From positions 18,240,898 to 18,304,897 of the forward strand of contig OW204009.1 of NCBI GenBank assembly GCA_934047225.1: a stretch of DNA of 64,000 nucleotides, in the 5' to 3' direction. A model generated the notes under the pieces. It was not told the origin of the DNA, searched no databases, and saw only the letters and a program-made list of their open reading frames with translations. Every line of letters begins with the position of its first letter. Position 1 is the stretch's first letter. The stretch is from Ypsolopha sequella. Its lineage: Eukaryota; Arthropoda; Insecta; Lepidoptera; Ypsolophidae. A program made the translations under genes and the position numbers. This document shows, in pieces, positions 11,340 through 22,070 of the stretch.

Positions 11340-12010
11340 TCAAACTCAAACGTTTATTGCAAACTAAGTGTACAAAAATTATAGAAATAAAAATAAGGAT
11401 CTTACAACTTAGTTGCCTTTTACTAGGCACAGCAAATAGGGAGGGTACACTTATATTATAACTGAACTTAAAAATAGAAGAACTTTAAACATTTTACATT
11501 ACATCTAACCTAATCTTATTTATTTGTTAATTAGTGAATTATTCATTAATTGAGTATGGGCATTTTTGTATTAAATATGTTTTAAGTTTATTAATGTAGC
11601 TGGTTAATTTATGTTCATTTTTTACATTTTCTGGCAACTTATTGAACATTTTTACTGCCATATAATATGGACTGCAGTTAAGCATTGTTAATCTTGATTT
11701 GGGTAAATATAGTATATTTTTGTTACGAGTGTTAATATTATGCGTGTCTTTTATTTGTAAAAATATTTCACGGTTTGTAAATACAAACATACTATATCGT
11801 TGGCTCACTATTATAAGGTTCTGTGTAAAAAAATAGAAATAATACAAGGTTCTATGTGAGAATAGCTAATGAATGCCACATAGAACCTTGTGTTGTTCCA
11901 AATTTTTTTACATAGAACTTTGTAATAGTGAGCCAACGATATGTCGTGAATATAATATTGTGGGTTATTAATGCATGCAATTATTCTGATACATTTCTTT
12001 TGAGTTATAA
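11340..12010 (-). pseudogene. CR1/Jockey-like LINE 3' part (ORF2 C-terminus)
   Basis: On the minus strand the C-terminal segment reads LFITQKKCIRIIACINNPQ, then after a palindromic break INTRNKNILYLPKSRLT and AVKMFNKLPENVK to a stop near 11539. The 3' end on this strand runs to a (TTGAGT)-type tail at 11339-11353, as expected for a retroposed LINE. The reading frame is disrupted by the 149-bp palindrome at 11794-11942. The catalytic RT palm is absent, so the copy is 5' truncated. Confidence 0.65.
11794..11942. repeat. 149-bp near-perfect palindrome inside a LINE fragment
   Basis: The outer arms ATATCGTTGGCTCACTAT and ATAGTGAGCCAACGATAT are exact complements, and the inner arms (AAGGTTCTGTG..., ACAAGGTTCTATGTG/CACATAGAACCTTGT) pair with few mismatches around a loop of about 17 nt. 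It splits LINE coding sequence. Confidence 0.85.
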
Positions 12011-12134
12011 ATAGATCATTAGCATCCACCGATATTATATATAACAACTGACTGTACCTTGGATACAAAAATAAACATTTTGAACTTTGAACTTTGAACA
12101 GTTTAAATTTTACATTTACCCAGGCGTTGAGTAA

Positions 12135-12682
12135 GTTTGTGGGTAAAACAGTGTCATACTGAAATACAGTTTGTGGGTAAAACAGTGTCATACTGAAATA
12201 CAGTTTGTGGGTAAAACAGTGTCGTACTGAAATACAATGTGTGGGTAAAACAGTGTCATACTAAAATACAGTTTGTGGGTAAAACAGTGTAATACTGAAA
12301 TGCAGGTTGTGGGTAAAACAGTGTCGTACTGAAATACAATGTGTGGGTAAAACAGTGTCATACTGAAATACAGTTTGTGGGTAAAACAGAGTCATACTGA
12401 AATACAGTTTGTGGGTAAAACAGTGTCATACTGAAATACAGTTTGTGGGTAACACAGTGTCATACTGAAATACAGTTTGTGGGTAAAACAGTGTCATACT
12501 GAAATACAGTTTGTGGGTAAAACAGTGTCATACTGAAATACAGTTTGTGGGTAAAACAGTGTCATACTGAAATACAGTTTGTGGGTAAAACAGTGTCAAA
12601 CTGAAATACAGTTTGTGGGTAAAACAGTGTCATAATGAAAGACAGTTTGTGGGTAAAACAGTGTCATACTGAAATACAGTTT
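12135..12682. repeat. 34-bp minisatellite, about 16 copies
   Basis: Unit GTTTGTGGGTAAAACAGTGT plus 14 more bases repeats every 34 bp with scattered single-base variants (for example GTCGTACTG for GTCATACTG). It begins right beside the LINE fragment. Confidence 0.95.
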
Positions 12683-12843
12683 TAGGACTTGGCATAAAAA
12701 AAGGTGTTTTGTCGACTTGCTGGCAAAGAACTAAAATTGCTGGTATTTTTTTTTTATTGTGTCGTGTCCTTTTTTGCAGATGTATTAAAAAAAACGCAGT
12801 GACATTGACTTGAAATATCGACTATCTTGCACTAGAATCAAAA

Positions 12844-13055
12844 TAGGTCTTTCTCTTAAGCCCGATTTTTTTTAGGGATTGTCAAGTGTCCTTTTAACAT
12901 TGATTTGCGATAGGTTATTTGTCCTTTGGTAAAAATTGACTTTGGGTTTATTGTCCTATTTGTCAGTAACAATGATGCTGAACAACTATTCCGTAAAAAC
13001 GTACGCTCTAAAATGGTTAGTTTCTGAGATAATCAATACCTAAAGGTATTAATTT
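12844..13055 (+). repeat. Dispersed repeat R2, copy 1 (inverted partner at 14266-14470)
   Basis: Shares TTAAGCCCGA, GTGTCCTTTTAACATT, ATAGGTTATTTGTC and AATGATGCTGAACAACTAT with the reverse complement of 14266-14470. Confidence 0.8.
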
Positions 13056-13086
13056 CAAGTAAGTTTAACCAACACCGAACTAATAC

Positions 13087-13249
13087 CACAAAATAACCAC
13101 TTACAGAATGTTTACTCCGAATAACTAGCGAAAACAGGCACACGCACACATAGACGCGTACGTACGACGATCTCGAAGATACTCGGGTGAATGGCAATAC
13201 GAATTTCTGCCGAGATCATCGTACGTACGCGTCTATGCATGTGTGCGTC
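13087..13249. repeat. Foldback/MITE family F1, copy 2
   Basis: Nearly the same as 8317-8489, including CACAAAATAACCACTTACAG and the arm pair around TCGAAGATACTCGGGTGAAT. Confidence 0.8.
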
Positions 13250-14265
13250 CGATTATAACAAATGATCTATCAATCGACGACGTAGTGAAACATCCAAACA
13301 TATATACCTACTACAAACAAACATACATTCATATCATATATAATAAACATATAGACACTATAACTCATAAAAAAATCTTACTTGCTTATCTTAATTATTG
13401 TAAGAAAAAATATTGGCTCCTGAACTTTACTTTAAAAACATGGGCATCGTCAATGGGGGGAAGGGGGTAGCTGTCCCCCCCTAGAGATTCGAAAAACTTT
13501 CGAGATTTTAATAATAAAGTAGTCGAAAAATTCGCTCGAAATTAGTCGAATTGATTGATTGAATTATTATTTTTAGTATATACCATCAATTCTTATTCAC
13601 CTTTCTTGTTGAGTAGGTATTGAGAAGAACGATAATTCTGGATTTGAGGAATTATTATTGAGACATCCGAAGACAGTACAATATGTTCGATTGCGTGCTG
13701 TCGACATATTTGAATTGGTCAGTGACGCGCGGCGCGCGGCGTGGCGCCTTGTTCGAGCGCGATCGCGGCGTGACCCCGACTGTCGCCTACCTTGTATTCT
13801 AAGATATTGCTGTTGTGTGCGTACTGTAGTTCGTGCGTACTAGCACGCACACTTATTAGGCGCGCGATGTACCTTTGCTTGAAGATAAACTACTGTTCTG
13901 GTTTTACTATGACACAGTTTATATCACACGCTTTCAGGCATCCTGACGCAAACATCAAATTAATTGACACCCTGTTACCTGCGCGTAAGCACCATTTTAA
14001 TTCAAAATTCATCAGTAGCGCGAGCGACACCTGCGGCTCTGTTTGTGTCGGTTGTTCATCTCGCAGGTGTGGACCTGGACAGTCAAGGCTTGACCCATCG
14101 ACCTACATATTAGGGCGATGCCTTGACCACAGCCATAGCTTTTTAATGATCTTGTTATTCGTTGCAATTGGTTTGTGATTATTGTGATAAGCAATAATTT
14201 TTTGTTTCTTGTGTAAAATGGGGATTGTGAGCACTTTTTTTACTGTGGCGCGGGTATAAGTTGCC
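13250..14265. other. No recognisable gene; short GC-rich patch
   Basis: GC-rich, CpG-rich segment at about 13715-13800 in otherwise AT-rich DNA. The plus-strand ORF 13792-14178 has scattered cysteines but no TIL spacing or splice borders, so I do not call it a gene. Confidence 0.45.
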
Positions 14266-14470
14266 TTTATGTATTAGATATCTCAGAAACTAAGCATTTT
14301 AAAGGGTATGTTTCTTTGAAATAGTTGTTCAGCATCATTGTCACAGACGATTAGGACAATAAAACCAAAGTAAATTTTTACCAAAAGACAAATAACCTAT
14401 CTGAAATGAATGTTAAAAGGACACTACACAATCGCTAAAAAAAAATTCGGGCTTAATAGAAATACCTTGT
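14266..14470 (-). repeat. Dispersed repeat R2, copy 2 (inverted)
   Basis: Reverse complement of 12844-13055 at roughly 80 percent identity by eye. Confidence 0.8.
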
Positions 14471-14530
14471 ACAATAATTTTACCGAAACTTGAAATGTAC
14501 CCTATCACTAAACGCAGCTGTCATATGCGC

Positions 14531-15237
14531 AATCTCTCGGTATTTCTACCTAGATACCGTACTATCGATAGCACAATCTCTCGGTATTTCTACATAGATA
14601 CCGTACTATCGATAGCACAATCTCTCGGTATTTCTACCTAGATACCGTACTATCGATAGCACAATCTCTCGGTATTTCTACCTAGATACCGTACTATCGA
14701 TAGCACAATCTCTCGGTATTTCTACCTAGATACCGTACTATCGATAGCACAATCTCTCGGTATTTCTACATAGATACCGTACTATCGATAGCACAATCTC
14801 TCGGTATTTCTACCTAGATACCGTACTATCGATAGCACAATCTCTCGGTATTTCTACCTAGATACCGTACTATCGATAGCACAATCTCTCGGTATTTCTA
14901 CCTAGATACCGTACTATCGATAGCACAATCTCTCGGTATTTCTACCTAGATACCGTACTATCGATAGCACAATCTCTCGGTATTTCTATCTAAATACCGT
15001 ACTATCGATAGCACAATCTCTCGGTATTTCTACCTAGATACCGTACTATCGATAGCACAATCTCTCGGTATTTCTACCTAGATACCGTACCATCGATAGC
15101 ACAATCTCTCGGTATTTCTACCTAGATACCGTACTATCGATAGCACAATCTCTCAGTATTTCTACCTAGATACCGTACTATCGATAGCACAATCTCTCCG
15201 TATTTCTACCTAGATACCGTACTATCGATAGCACAAT
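14531..15237. repeat. 44-bp satellite array, about 16 copies, with CTATCGATAG palindromes
   Basis: Each 44-bp monomer contains two palindromes: CGGTAT-x10-ATACCG and CTATCGATAG. Copies differ at only a few positions (CTACCTAG or CTACATAG in the spacer, one ACCATCGATAG). Homogeneity suggests recent amplification. TATCGATA is the DREF/BEAF-type core known from Drosophila. Confidence 0.95.
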
Positions 15238-17159
15238 TTTAATCGATATCGTTTAAATCGATATTGGACTCGATTCGGTTAAACACCGCACTAAAACATA
15301 ACCTAACCAAAAAGCGATTAAAATTAGTTAAGTTTTTTTTGTGTTCAATTCGGTTTTGTCAACGAACTAAATTTGGGTGCCCGTTTATTTGATTTTGCGA
15401 GGAATAAATTGAATACACAGATTACTAAAAATAACGAACGTTATTGGTTTTTAAAGCGGTCCACAGACCACAAAATGTTATAACGTAATAATTGCTGCGT
15501 TTAGTTTGAAGTCGGGCGAAGCCCGCCTAACACTGACAGCAGGTTAGCATGTTCAATTACAACGCGTGCAAAAGAGATAGCATGTAGTCCGTCCGACGTC
15601 GCGTCGTTTGACGATCAAACTGAACGCAGCCCTTTCTAGAATTTTGTGATTGTGTTGTGAGTCGAAAAGACAACAACTTTGCAGTCGAACGAAAAAGCAA
15701 CCAAGCTCAGAATAAATAGGAGAGCAATCAAAGAAATAACTAATTAAAGCCATGCAGTGGGAGAAGAGCGAATAAATGCGGATAAAATTGTTGTAGAAGT
15801 CGCATAAAAGAAAAAATTGTCGAGGTTATGTTCTGATCAAATCAGATGAAAAAAGTGCTTACAGGCTTACAGGTTAGTTTCTTATCCACTATGATGTCTT
15901 GAATGAACCTAAATATTTGTTTCAAGTAGGTAATAAAATATTACAACAAAGTATTTAATTTATACACCTTTTTCTTGTTTCAGAAAATAAACCTTTTGCC
16001 AAGTTTTTTACACGTATCAAAGTACCTGTATTTTTGAAGAGTTACCATTGGCTAAGGAACAACAAGCTCGCTTCCAGAACAGTAGTCAAAGAAAACTTAA
16101 TCATCCATTGAAACGCCAAGCAGGGGCTCTACCACGTAATTCTCATTTGTATCAACTTCAAGCAAATGCATGCGAAATTCAACGCGTGCAAAAGAGATGG
16201 CATGTTAGGCGGGCGTCGTCGCACGCACGACAAATTTCAATCTCAAGTTGATGTTGATGAAAATGAGAATTACGTGGTAGACCCACAGTTCAAAGCCATG
16301 TTGACAGTGTATATAATGAAATGAAATGAGCACAATTGAGTGAGGGCATTGTTAACTTTCCTCACGTTATAGCTCTAATGATTACTTACTACTCATAAGA
16401 CTTTGGTGTCCTATTTTTCACAAGCGTTTAGGGTTCCTGTCAACGTTTAACCTGGTAGTATGGGCAGATCAGGGATTCAACATTTTAGATTAATTTACAT
16501 TATATTTTAAGTATCTACATTAAGGTAGCGTTCCTAAATACCGGGGTAAAGGTAAAAATGAACTGTCACCCGTTCCACAACCACCCGAGTGAAAACGAAA
16601 AGCACGAAGTTGTTCAATAAACCTTGTCAGAAATGTAAAATTCTCTTTGACAGTTAATTTTTACATTTACCCGGATGGTTAGAAACGCAACGCATATTAG
16701 ATATAACAGTCTACATTTCTAAAATCTCAAATTCCCTGTGGTGCAAGGTTAGACCATAAGCTAGCTAGTAAGAAAGTTCATTTCTAACACATATTTTGGC
16801 TATTAAAAACTTATAAAATATAAAAAAAATTGTTAAGTACTTACTCCATATTTTATTAGCTGTCTAAAATATTTTTGTTTATTGTATATGTTGCTATTTT
16901 TAGGAGAACATAATGTAAAAATAAAATAACATTTGTAATACATAGTTATTGTTTTAATTTGCCATAAACTTTTTACATCTTTTTCTAAATGAGAAGAATA
17001 AAAAACATCAAATTTTGAAACAATATTTGCAATAATTAATATTTGTCTCTATATACATCATATCACCCCTATTCTGATAAGTTCTAAATAATTAAATTAC
17101 AGTACTTTCTACTTTTCCAGATGTACAGAACGACTGGCTCTGTATTTAGCAGTACAACA
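15238..17159. other. Non-coding sequence with MITE scraps
   Basis: Contains a TIR-like element at about 16520-16700 (CCCGTTCCACAACCACCCGAG family; ends TTACATTTACCCGG). A word CAACGCGTGCAAAAGAGAT occurs twice, near 15560 and 16180. No domain in the ORFs here. Confidence 0.45.
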
Positions 17160-17370
17160 ATATGAATCCCCCAGAGGGTGTCAGATGTGTTTTCGAGTAT
17201 AAACTGTGAAATCCAAGTCGTAGTCCACACTCGTACATCCATGTTTTACCAATGATTAGTATGTCCCAGTGTGATGATTAGTGAGCTCTATTGCTGTACT
17301 TCAGGCACAAAATGGACCCACACCTTAATGTGCAGACACGACCGAGTGCTCAAACCACATTAGACCACAG
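17160..17370 (+). repeat. Dispersed repeat R3, copy 1
   Basis: Diverged relative of 18985-19200: GTGTCAGATGTGTTTTCGAG, AACTGTGAAATCCAAGTC, and a CAGTGTGATGATTAGTGAGCT block in the same order. Confidence 0.6.
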
Positions 17371-17395
17371 GCGGTCATTTGGTAGTAATTAATGA

Positions 17396-17588
17396 CTATG
17401 ATTCCTTTTCGACATTCACTTTCTTAGGGTATGGTACTCGTACCATTACAGGAGTAATTTCAGACTTTTTTGCAACATGTGGACATTTCACTTCAGTAAC
17501 TTCTCGGTTGACCAGCAGGCCATCAGGAGAAGCATTCAAAAACAGCCCAGCTTTGTCTTGTTCATAGTGCAGTATCCGGTGTTTATGT
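17396..17588 (-). pseudogene. YqaJ / lambda-exonuclease-like nuclease fragment 1
   Basis: On the minus strand 60-odd codons read AGLFLNASPDGLLV then TEVKCPHVAKK and end at a stop (17398-17396). This is the catalytic core of the YqaJ viral-recombinase fold (PD-(D/E)XK nucleases): the Asp of SPDG and the E-x-K of EVKCP are intact. Flanking exons are missing and homology stops near 17590 upstream. Such genes occur in insect genomes in mobile or virus-derived contexts; that origin is an inference. A second relic is at 23746 on the other strand. Confidence 0.6.
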
Positions 17589-17599
17589 AGGCGTCACCA

Positions 17600-18140
17600 T
17601 TTATTTCAAGACATCTGAAAGTCATCTTCGCTATGTTACATGCAAAAGCATGACTTGAATTGTACTTCTACTCTGCTTCGGTTTTTTATTTCATAAGGGG
17701 TGGTAGCAGCAGGTACCTCTTGTCTCCTGGAATAAGTATTTTGAAAATAAGTTTGCAAACGCCACAAACATATACCTACCTACTTATAGGAAACAATTTA
17801 ATCAGAATAAGTATCTTGATTTATTTAGGAAAAATAGATTGGGGTGTACAAACAGTACAAAGCCACTTAGAAAAAACAAGACAAGACATATAATTTTTAG
17901 TGCCGCCTTTGGTAAACTCTGGGCGGAAAATGCTAGTTTTAACAGTACCTACCATTTACCTTTTTTCTGCATCTGCTAAGGCCAATACGACATTTTCCTC
18001 CATTCTTACCTCAAAAACGATCAGAAAACATTCTAAATGAACTTGTTAAAATTTAATCGTCATGAAATATGTCTCAACTAAAATTTGTCCATTTTTAGTT
18101 TGACGTTTCTAAAATTTGACTGTTAGATGGTCACTTCGAA
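17600..18140. other. No recognisable gene
   Basis: AT-rich. The ORF 17660-17893 has no motif. Confidence 0.5.
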
Positions 18141-18310
18141 TTGCAAAATTGTGTTTTGGTCTTAATTTAATTCAAACTAACTAAAATTAGTTTGCTCTTG
18201 TCAACATAGGTTAGGTTGTGTTTTACCGAATAGCAAAAGTAATTTGACACATCTTAACTTAATTTTAGTTAAGTCGTATTTTTGCACATTCGAATCGATA
18301 CCATTGATTA
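18141..18310. repeat. MITE-like repeat ending in CGAATCGATACCATTG
   Basis: The ends pair loosely (ACTAACTAAAATTAGTTTG and TAACTTAATTTTAGTTAAG), and the right end matches the family at 19585-19747 and 50641-50803. It ends about 38 bp from the donor of TIL exon D. Confidence 0.5.
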
Positions 18311-18348
18311 ACTAATTCCGATTTACAACAATACAACAAACCACTTAC

Positions 18349-18570
18349 GACAATCTTCTTTTGGCACACAAACATCCCGCCGCAGCGATCTATCGAATAG
18401 CCTATAGTGATTCGCTATGCAAACGCATTTGTTTTCCTCGCATTCATGTAGGATATTCTTTTTGAGCATATGCTCGCATCTGACGTTGAAGAGTTGGTCG
18501 TTTTTATGCTTCTGGCATTGCTGGCGCACCTCGACATCTGGGTCAAGACATGGTGGTGTATCTTCAGACG
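18349..18570 (-). CDS. TIL-domain exon D (8-Cys variant)
   Basis: A 222-bp exon with acceptor TCTTGTGCAG before 18570 and donor GTAAGT at 18348-18343, phase 1 at both ends. The encoded domain starts ...PPCLDPDVEVRQQC and ends CVCIANHYRLF...DVCVPKEDC. Eight cysteines are present; relative to the ten-Cys TIL pattern one pair is missing, as in exon B. The C-terminal CVC...CVP..DC signature is preserved. Probably a secreted protease-inhibitor module in the same gene as the other minus-strand TIL exons; specificity is unknown. No start codon belongs to this exon. Confidence 0.78.
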
Positions 18571-18667
18571 CTGCACAAGAATAATAAGTCGTGTCAGTGC
18601 TTGCGGGCTCTACAAGCTGACTGGTGATGTTGCATAATTATTCATCCTAATGAATATTATAATATTC

Positions 18668-18745
18668 ATGACGTAAGGCATTGGAATGGAGACCACGTAC
18701 GGCAAAGCGCAGCGTAGGCCGCCCTCGTGCCCGCTGGCACACCCC
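18668..18745 (+). repeat. RTE-type LINE scrap
   Basis: GTAAGGCATTGGAATGGAGACCACGTAC matches the ORF2 C-terminal coding DNA seen at 27630-27710, here only about 80 bp. Confidence 0.6.
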
Positions 18746-18984
18746 CGACACTTCATAGTGATCGCTTAAGTTAATTACCTACACTCTCACGCGCGCAACT
18801 GGGTTGTCCGCACACGCTTGTGTGTGTGCGTGAGCTAGTCTAGGGCTGGCAGCAAGCGCGTGAGCGTCGTCGATCGAGAGGGACAACATTTATAGTCAGC
18901 AACTTATATGATTCTCTTCCTAAATTTTAGCGTGGTTAATCCCTAGGTCCTAGTTCTGGTTCCCCATAGATTAATTTGTATTAA

Positions 18985-19200
18985 AAATATATATATCGTC
19001 ACGACCTGAGTGCGCGAGAGGGTGTCAGAGGTGTTCCGAGTGTGAACTGTGAAATGCAAGTCACCGACCACAATCGGTACACCCGCGTTACGTCCCAACG
19101 TGATGGGTGGTGAGCTATTTCGCCGTTCTTCGGGCACAAATACACGCTTTTTAGGACATGCAGGTTTCCTTACGATTGTTTTCCTTCACTTTGCTCGATT
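18985..19200 (+). repeat. Dispersed repeat R3, copy 2
   Basis: Contains GTGTTCCGAGTGTGAACTGTG, TCCCAACGTGATGGGTGGTG and CAGGTTTCCTTACGATTGTT. An inverted copy is at 21670-21862. I recall this family as widespread in Lepidoptera. Confidence 0.7.
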
Positions 19201-19584
19201 ACTATGACATGGCCGTTTTATAGAACTACTGCAAAATACAACATAAAAGACCAGTGACTGTGGGGGCGCGTCGTCTGTGCGACGGCTGCGAAACTGAGTC
19301 AAACTGAGTCAAACTTTCATAACGTTAAAAATCAAAGTGAATCTTAGTTTTGAGGACATATCATTTAACATCTTAGTTTTAGTTACTTAGTTACTGTAAC
19401 CGATTCTAAAGGCTTTAATTTTAGTTTTAGTGCTGATGACAAAACTTAAATTTTTCCAAAGCTTCTGTTCCTAACATTTAAAGACGATTTTGTAATTAAG
19501 AAAATTTAGTTTTAAAAAACTAAAGAACTAAAATTAAAACCTTCAGAATCGGCTTCATTGTTTATTTCGATATGACAAACATTG
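19201..19584. other. No recognisable gene
   Basis: Contains a loosely self-complementary stretch of TTAGTTTTAGTT-type words (19340-19540), possibly an old foldback. Confidence 0.4.
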
Positions 19585-19747
19585 TTGTCGGTTCGGTGTA
19601 ACACGATTTAACTTATTTAACACGACTAAATTTAATTTAAGCGTTCTATCTTTTTCTTTATGTATCGAAAAGACAAAGACAGGATGCTCAAAATAAGGTT
19701 AGTCCTGTCAAATAAGTTAACTTGTGTTTCGCCGAATCGACACCATT
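19585..19747. repeat. MITE family F2, copy 1
   Basis: Inverted-repeat element: TTCGG.GTAACACGATTTAACTTATTT at the left and AAATAAGTTAACTTGTGTTTCGCCGAA at the right, with GTATCGAAAAGACAAAGACAG in the middle. A second copy is at 50641-50803. Confidence 0.7.
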
Positions 19748-19760
19748 ATTAGCATAGATA

Positions 19761-20468
19761 AATAAAGGAAGGATAGATTGCTCACTCCATACATTAGAAC
19801 AAAGCCCGCGTAAAACTTATTATTTTTGCCGGTACCTAGTAGTTCGACTTATTATTTTTGATGTCGCTACTATACTAGATTAATTGTGACATACCTAGTG
19901 CCATCTATAGAACGGTTGATGAAACGAAATTCGATGTGTGCGTGTGTGTAGCAACTATACTGCGCTCACAAAAACAAAAATTTGCTAGAATACGACAATA
20001 CGCGAAACATGGCATACGATAAATCTGAGGATAAATCGCTCAACCGTGCATGACAGTTGAGTCAAAGAGTAAAGTTATATACCGGTATGTATTAGTAGTG
20101 TGTGTTAAGGTAAATAAAGCGTATTTTAATGCACATATTTTGTTTAATTGATCGTTGTGCGCCATCTACCGGAATCCAGAATAACCATCTGCACGCTTAG
20201 TTAGATTGCCAGCTTACCACCGAAAGTTTAATTAAAAAAATGTTAAAAACACCTGAATAAGAATTCACTATTTTCTGATGCACTTTTATGAAAATTTCGT
20301 GTTTTTATTCATAAAATAAATAAATATGATGAACCAGAACAGTAAAATGCTATATTTCGTCGATTTCAGACAAATTTTATTTCCAGCGAGACAAGTAACG
20401 CCATCTAGCAACGTTATCTTTAGTATTGCGAACAGTACAAGGAGTTAGCAATCTATCCTTCCTTATTT
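19761..20468. mobile_element. Non-autonomous TIR transposon, 0.7 kb
   Basis: Ends AATAAAGGAAGGATAGATTG and its complement CAATCTATCCTTCCTTATT are terminal inverted repeats of about 24 bp with one indel-like difference. The interior has no transposase and contains three GCCATCTA words. Target duplication not clear. Confidence 0.7.
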
Positions 20469-21486
20469 AGTTAAATATGTAGATTGCATTGACGTGCTAA
20501 CAAGTAGACATCGGATCTACGCTCAAAAGTGTCCAAACCCATGTCCGAAACAAAAGAGTGTCAAACCCATTAAAAACTAAAAAAGCCTGTCAATCGCACG
20601 TCAATCAAACCCCGCGTTCCGAAATAGAATTATTTCGCTAAAATCGATTACGAATGAATGAGGTGAATGGCTAATAATCCATGAGTGAAGCAAATGCGTT
20701 CATTCATTCGTATGACTTTCATGGCTCATGCGACGGAGGTGAGGCGATGTGAGCGTTGAACGGAATGGAATGTCAAAAATTGTTTTCGCTCCATTATTTC
20801 AGCAGTTCAAATCAGACAAACCATAGTATATGTTTTATTCGGCCATGAGAAAAACAAATAAAAAGTCGTGTGGAACTTTTCGTCGAAAAGGAAGAATTTA
20901 TATGTATATATATTTTTTCGTCGCTATCTGAGTCTACGTTAAAGAACAGTGCTACAAACTCTTCTTGTTCCATCACGAATCACGGCACTTTGACGAAATA
21001 AAATCAAATAATCGTATTGTATTCTGTGATAAGAGGTTATGGTTAAGATGTATCTTTTTTAAGGCCCCTCAATTATAAAATGAACATTTTGTTTAATTCA
21101 TACCGTTAGTAATTACGTTATTAAAAATCCAAAAAAAATATATATTAGAAACGAGGATATACTTAAGTAACTTGTTGTTCTGAAAACGTAATTTAATTAA
21201 CTTCGCTCGATGGAAAAAAATCGCAAAGTCAGCGCTCAAAAAATCTTAACATCGAGCTAATGATATGTATTTTTAAAGCTATACGTCTCAAAATATGCGA
21301 GAATTTTTTACATACATTACTTGAGTTACTTGTTGAACGCTTTTTGATCACAATTAACATTTGAAATAAATATGAAATAATACATATAATTTCTTCCCGC
21401 AACGCTCTGATCGCTGTTTGTCGCCTGCGACCAGTTCGCGCTGAGGCGCTCTGGAGGTCGGACCTGTGCCAGTTTTCGCTCTGCGC
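20469..21486. other. Non-coding; GC-rich segment just before a TATA box
   Basis: Bases 21400-21486 are GC-richer than their surroundings (CTGAGGCGCTCTGGAGGTCG) and lead into the TATA motif at 21487. The rest is AT-rich and featureless. Confidence 0.4.
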
Positions 21487-21493
21487 TATAAAA
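21487..21493 (+). promoter_or_regulatory. TATA box
   Basis: TATAAAA, preceded by a GC-rich patch and 31 nt before the ATG of the mini-gene at 21524. The spacing would put transcription start very close to the ATG. Confidence 0.4.
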
Positions 21494-21523
21494 CCATAAA
21501 CATTTTTAAAATATATATATAAA

Positions 21524-22070
21524 ATGGGACAAAAGAAAATAAAATTTAAAGGAGATCGAAGTAAATTTTCATGTAGAGAGAGACAAAAAAGAATGTTGGA
21601 TATTTTAAGGTAAGAGTAATATTCAATTTACTTTTTATTATAGGTGCCCTAAAAAGCATGCATTTGTACCCAGAGTAGGTACGGCAATAGGGCTTACCGT
21701 AACCACCACCCATCACGTTGGGACGTAATAATCGTCGGTGAAACGTGGGTTTACAGAGCGTGTAGAGTATGACTTACATTTCACAGTTCAAACTCGGAAA
21801 ACCTCTTCACACCCCCTCGAGCACTCGTTTCGTGACGATATATTATATTGATTTTATTTATTACTTTTGTTTCTTTACAAACAAAACTGCACCAGTACAT
21901 TATTTTGACGCGGTGTATAATTTTTTTTTCTTCAACTTTAATATCGTAAATTATGTACTTAGAGATGCATATTACGTATATCAACTAATAATGTGAATAT
22001 TTTTTCTTTCAGATCGAGAAAAGATAATGAACAAAAAGATGAATCAGATGATGTGAATGAAACTAGTTAG
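21524..22070 (+). CDS. Possible two-exon mini-gene, 47 residues
   Basis: Exon 1 (21524-21609) opens ATGGGACAAAAG and ends at a donor AAG|GTAAGAG; exon 2 (22013-22070) follows TTTTTTCTTTCAG and ends at TAG. Lengths 86 and 58 nt join in frame to 47 residues. The predicted protein starts MGQKKIKFKGDRSKFS, is strongly basic in its first half and acidic in its second (KDESDDVNE), and has one Cys. No domain is recognised. The tidy splice sites, the start codon and the TATA box upstream argue for a real transcription unit; it could equally be the first exons of a transposon gene. Repeat R3 (21670-21862) lies in the intron. Confidence 0.35.
21670..21862 (-). repeat. Dispersed repeat R3, copy 3 (inverted)
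   Basis: CACCACCCATCACGTTGGGA and CATTTCACAGTTCAAACTCGG are complements of the 18985-19200 copy. Confidence 0.7.

Noticed and set aside
13792..14178. Cysteine-containing plus-strand ORF as a possible further TIL exon
   Set aside because: Cysteine spacing does not fit TIL, it is on the wrong strand, and phase-1 splice sites are absent.
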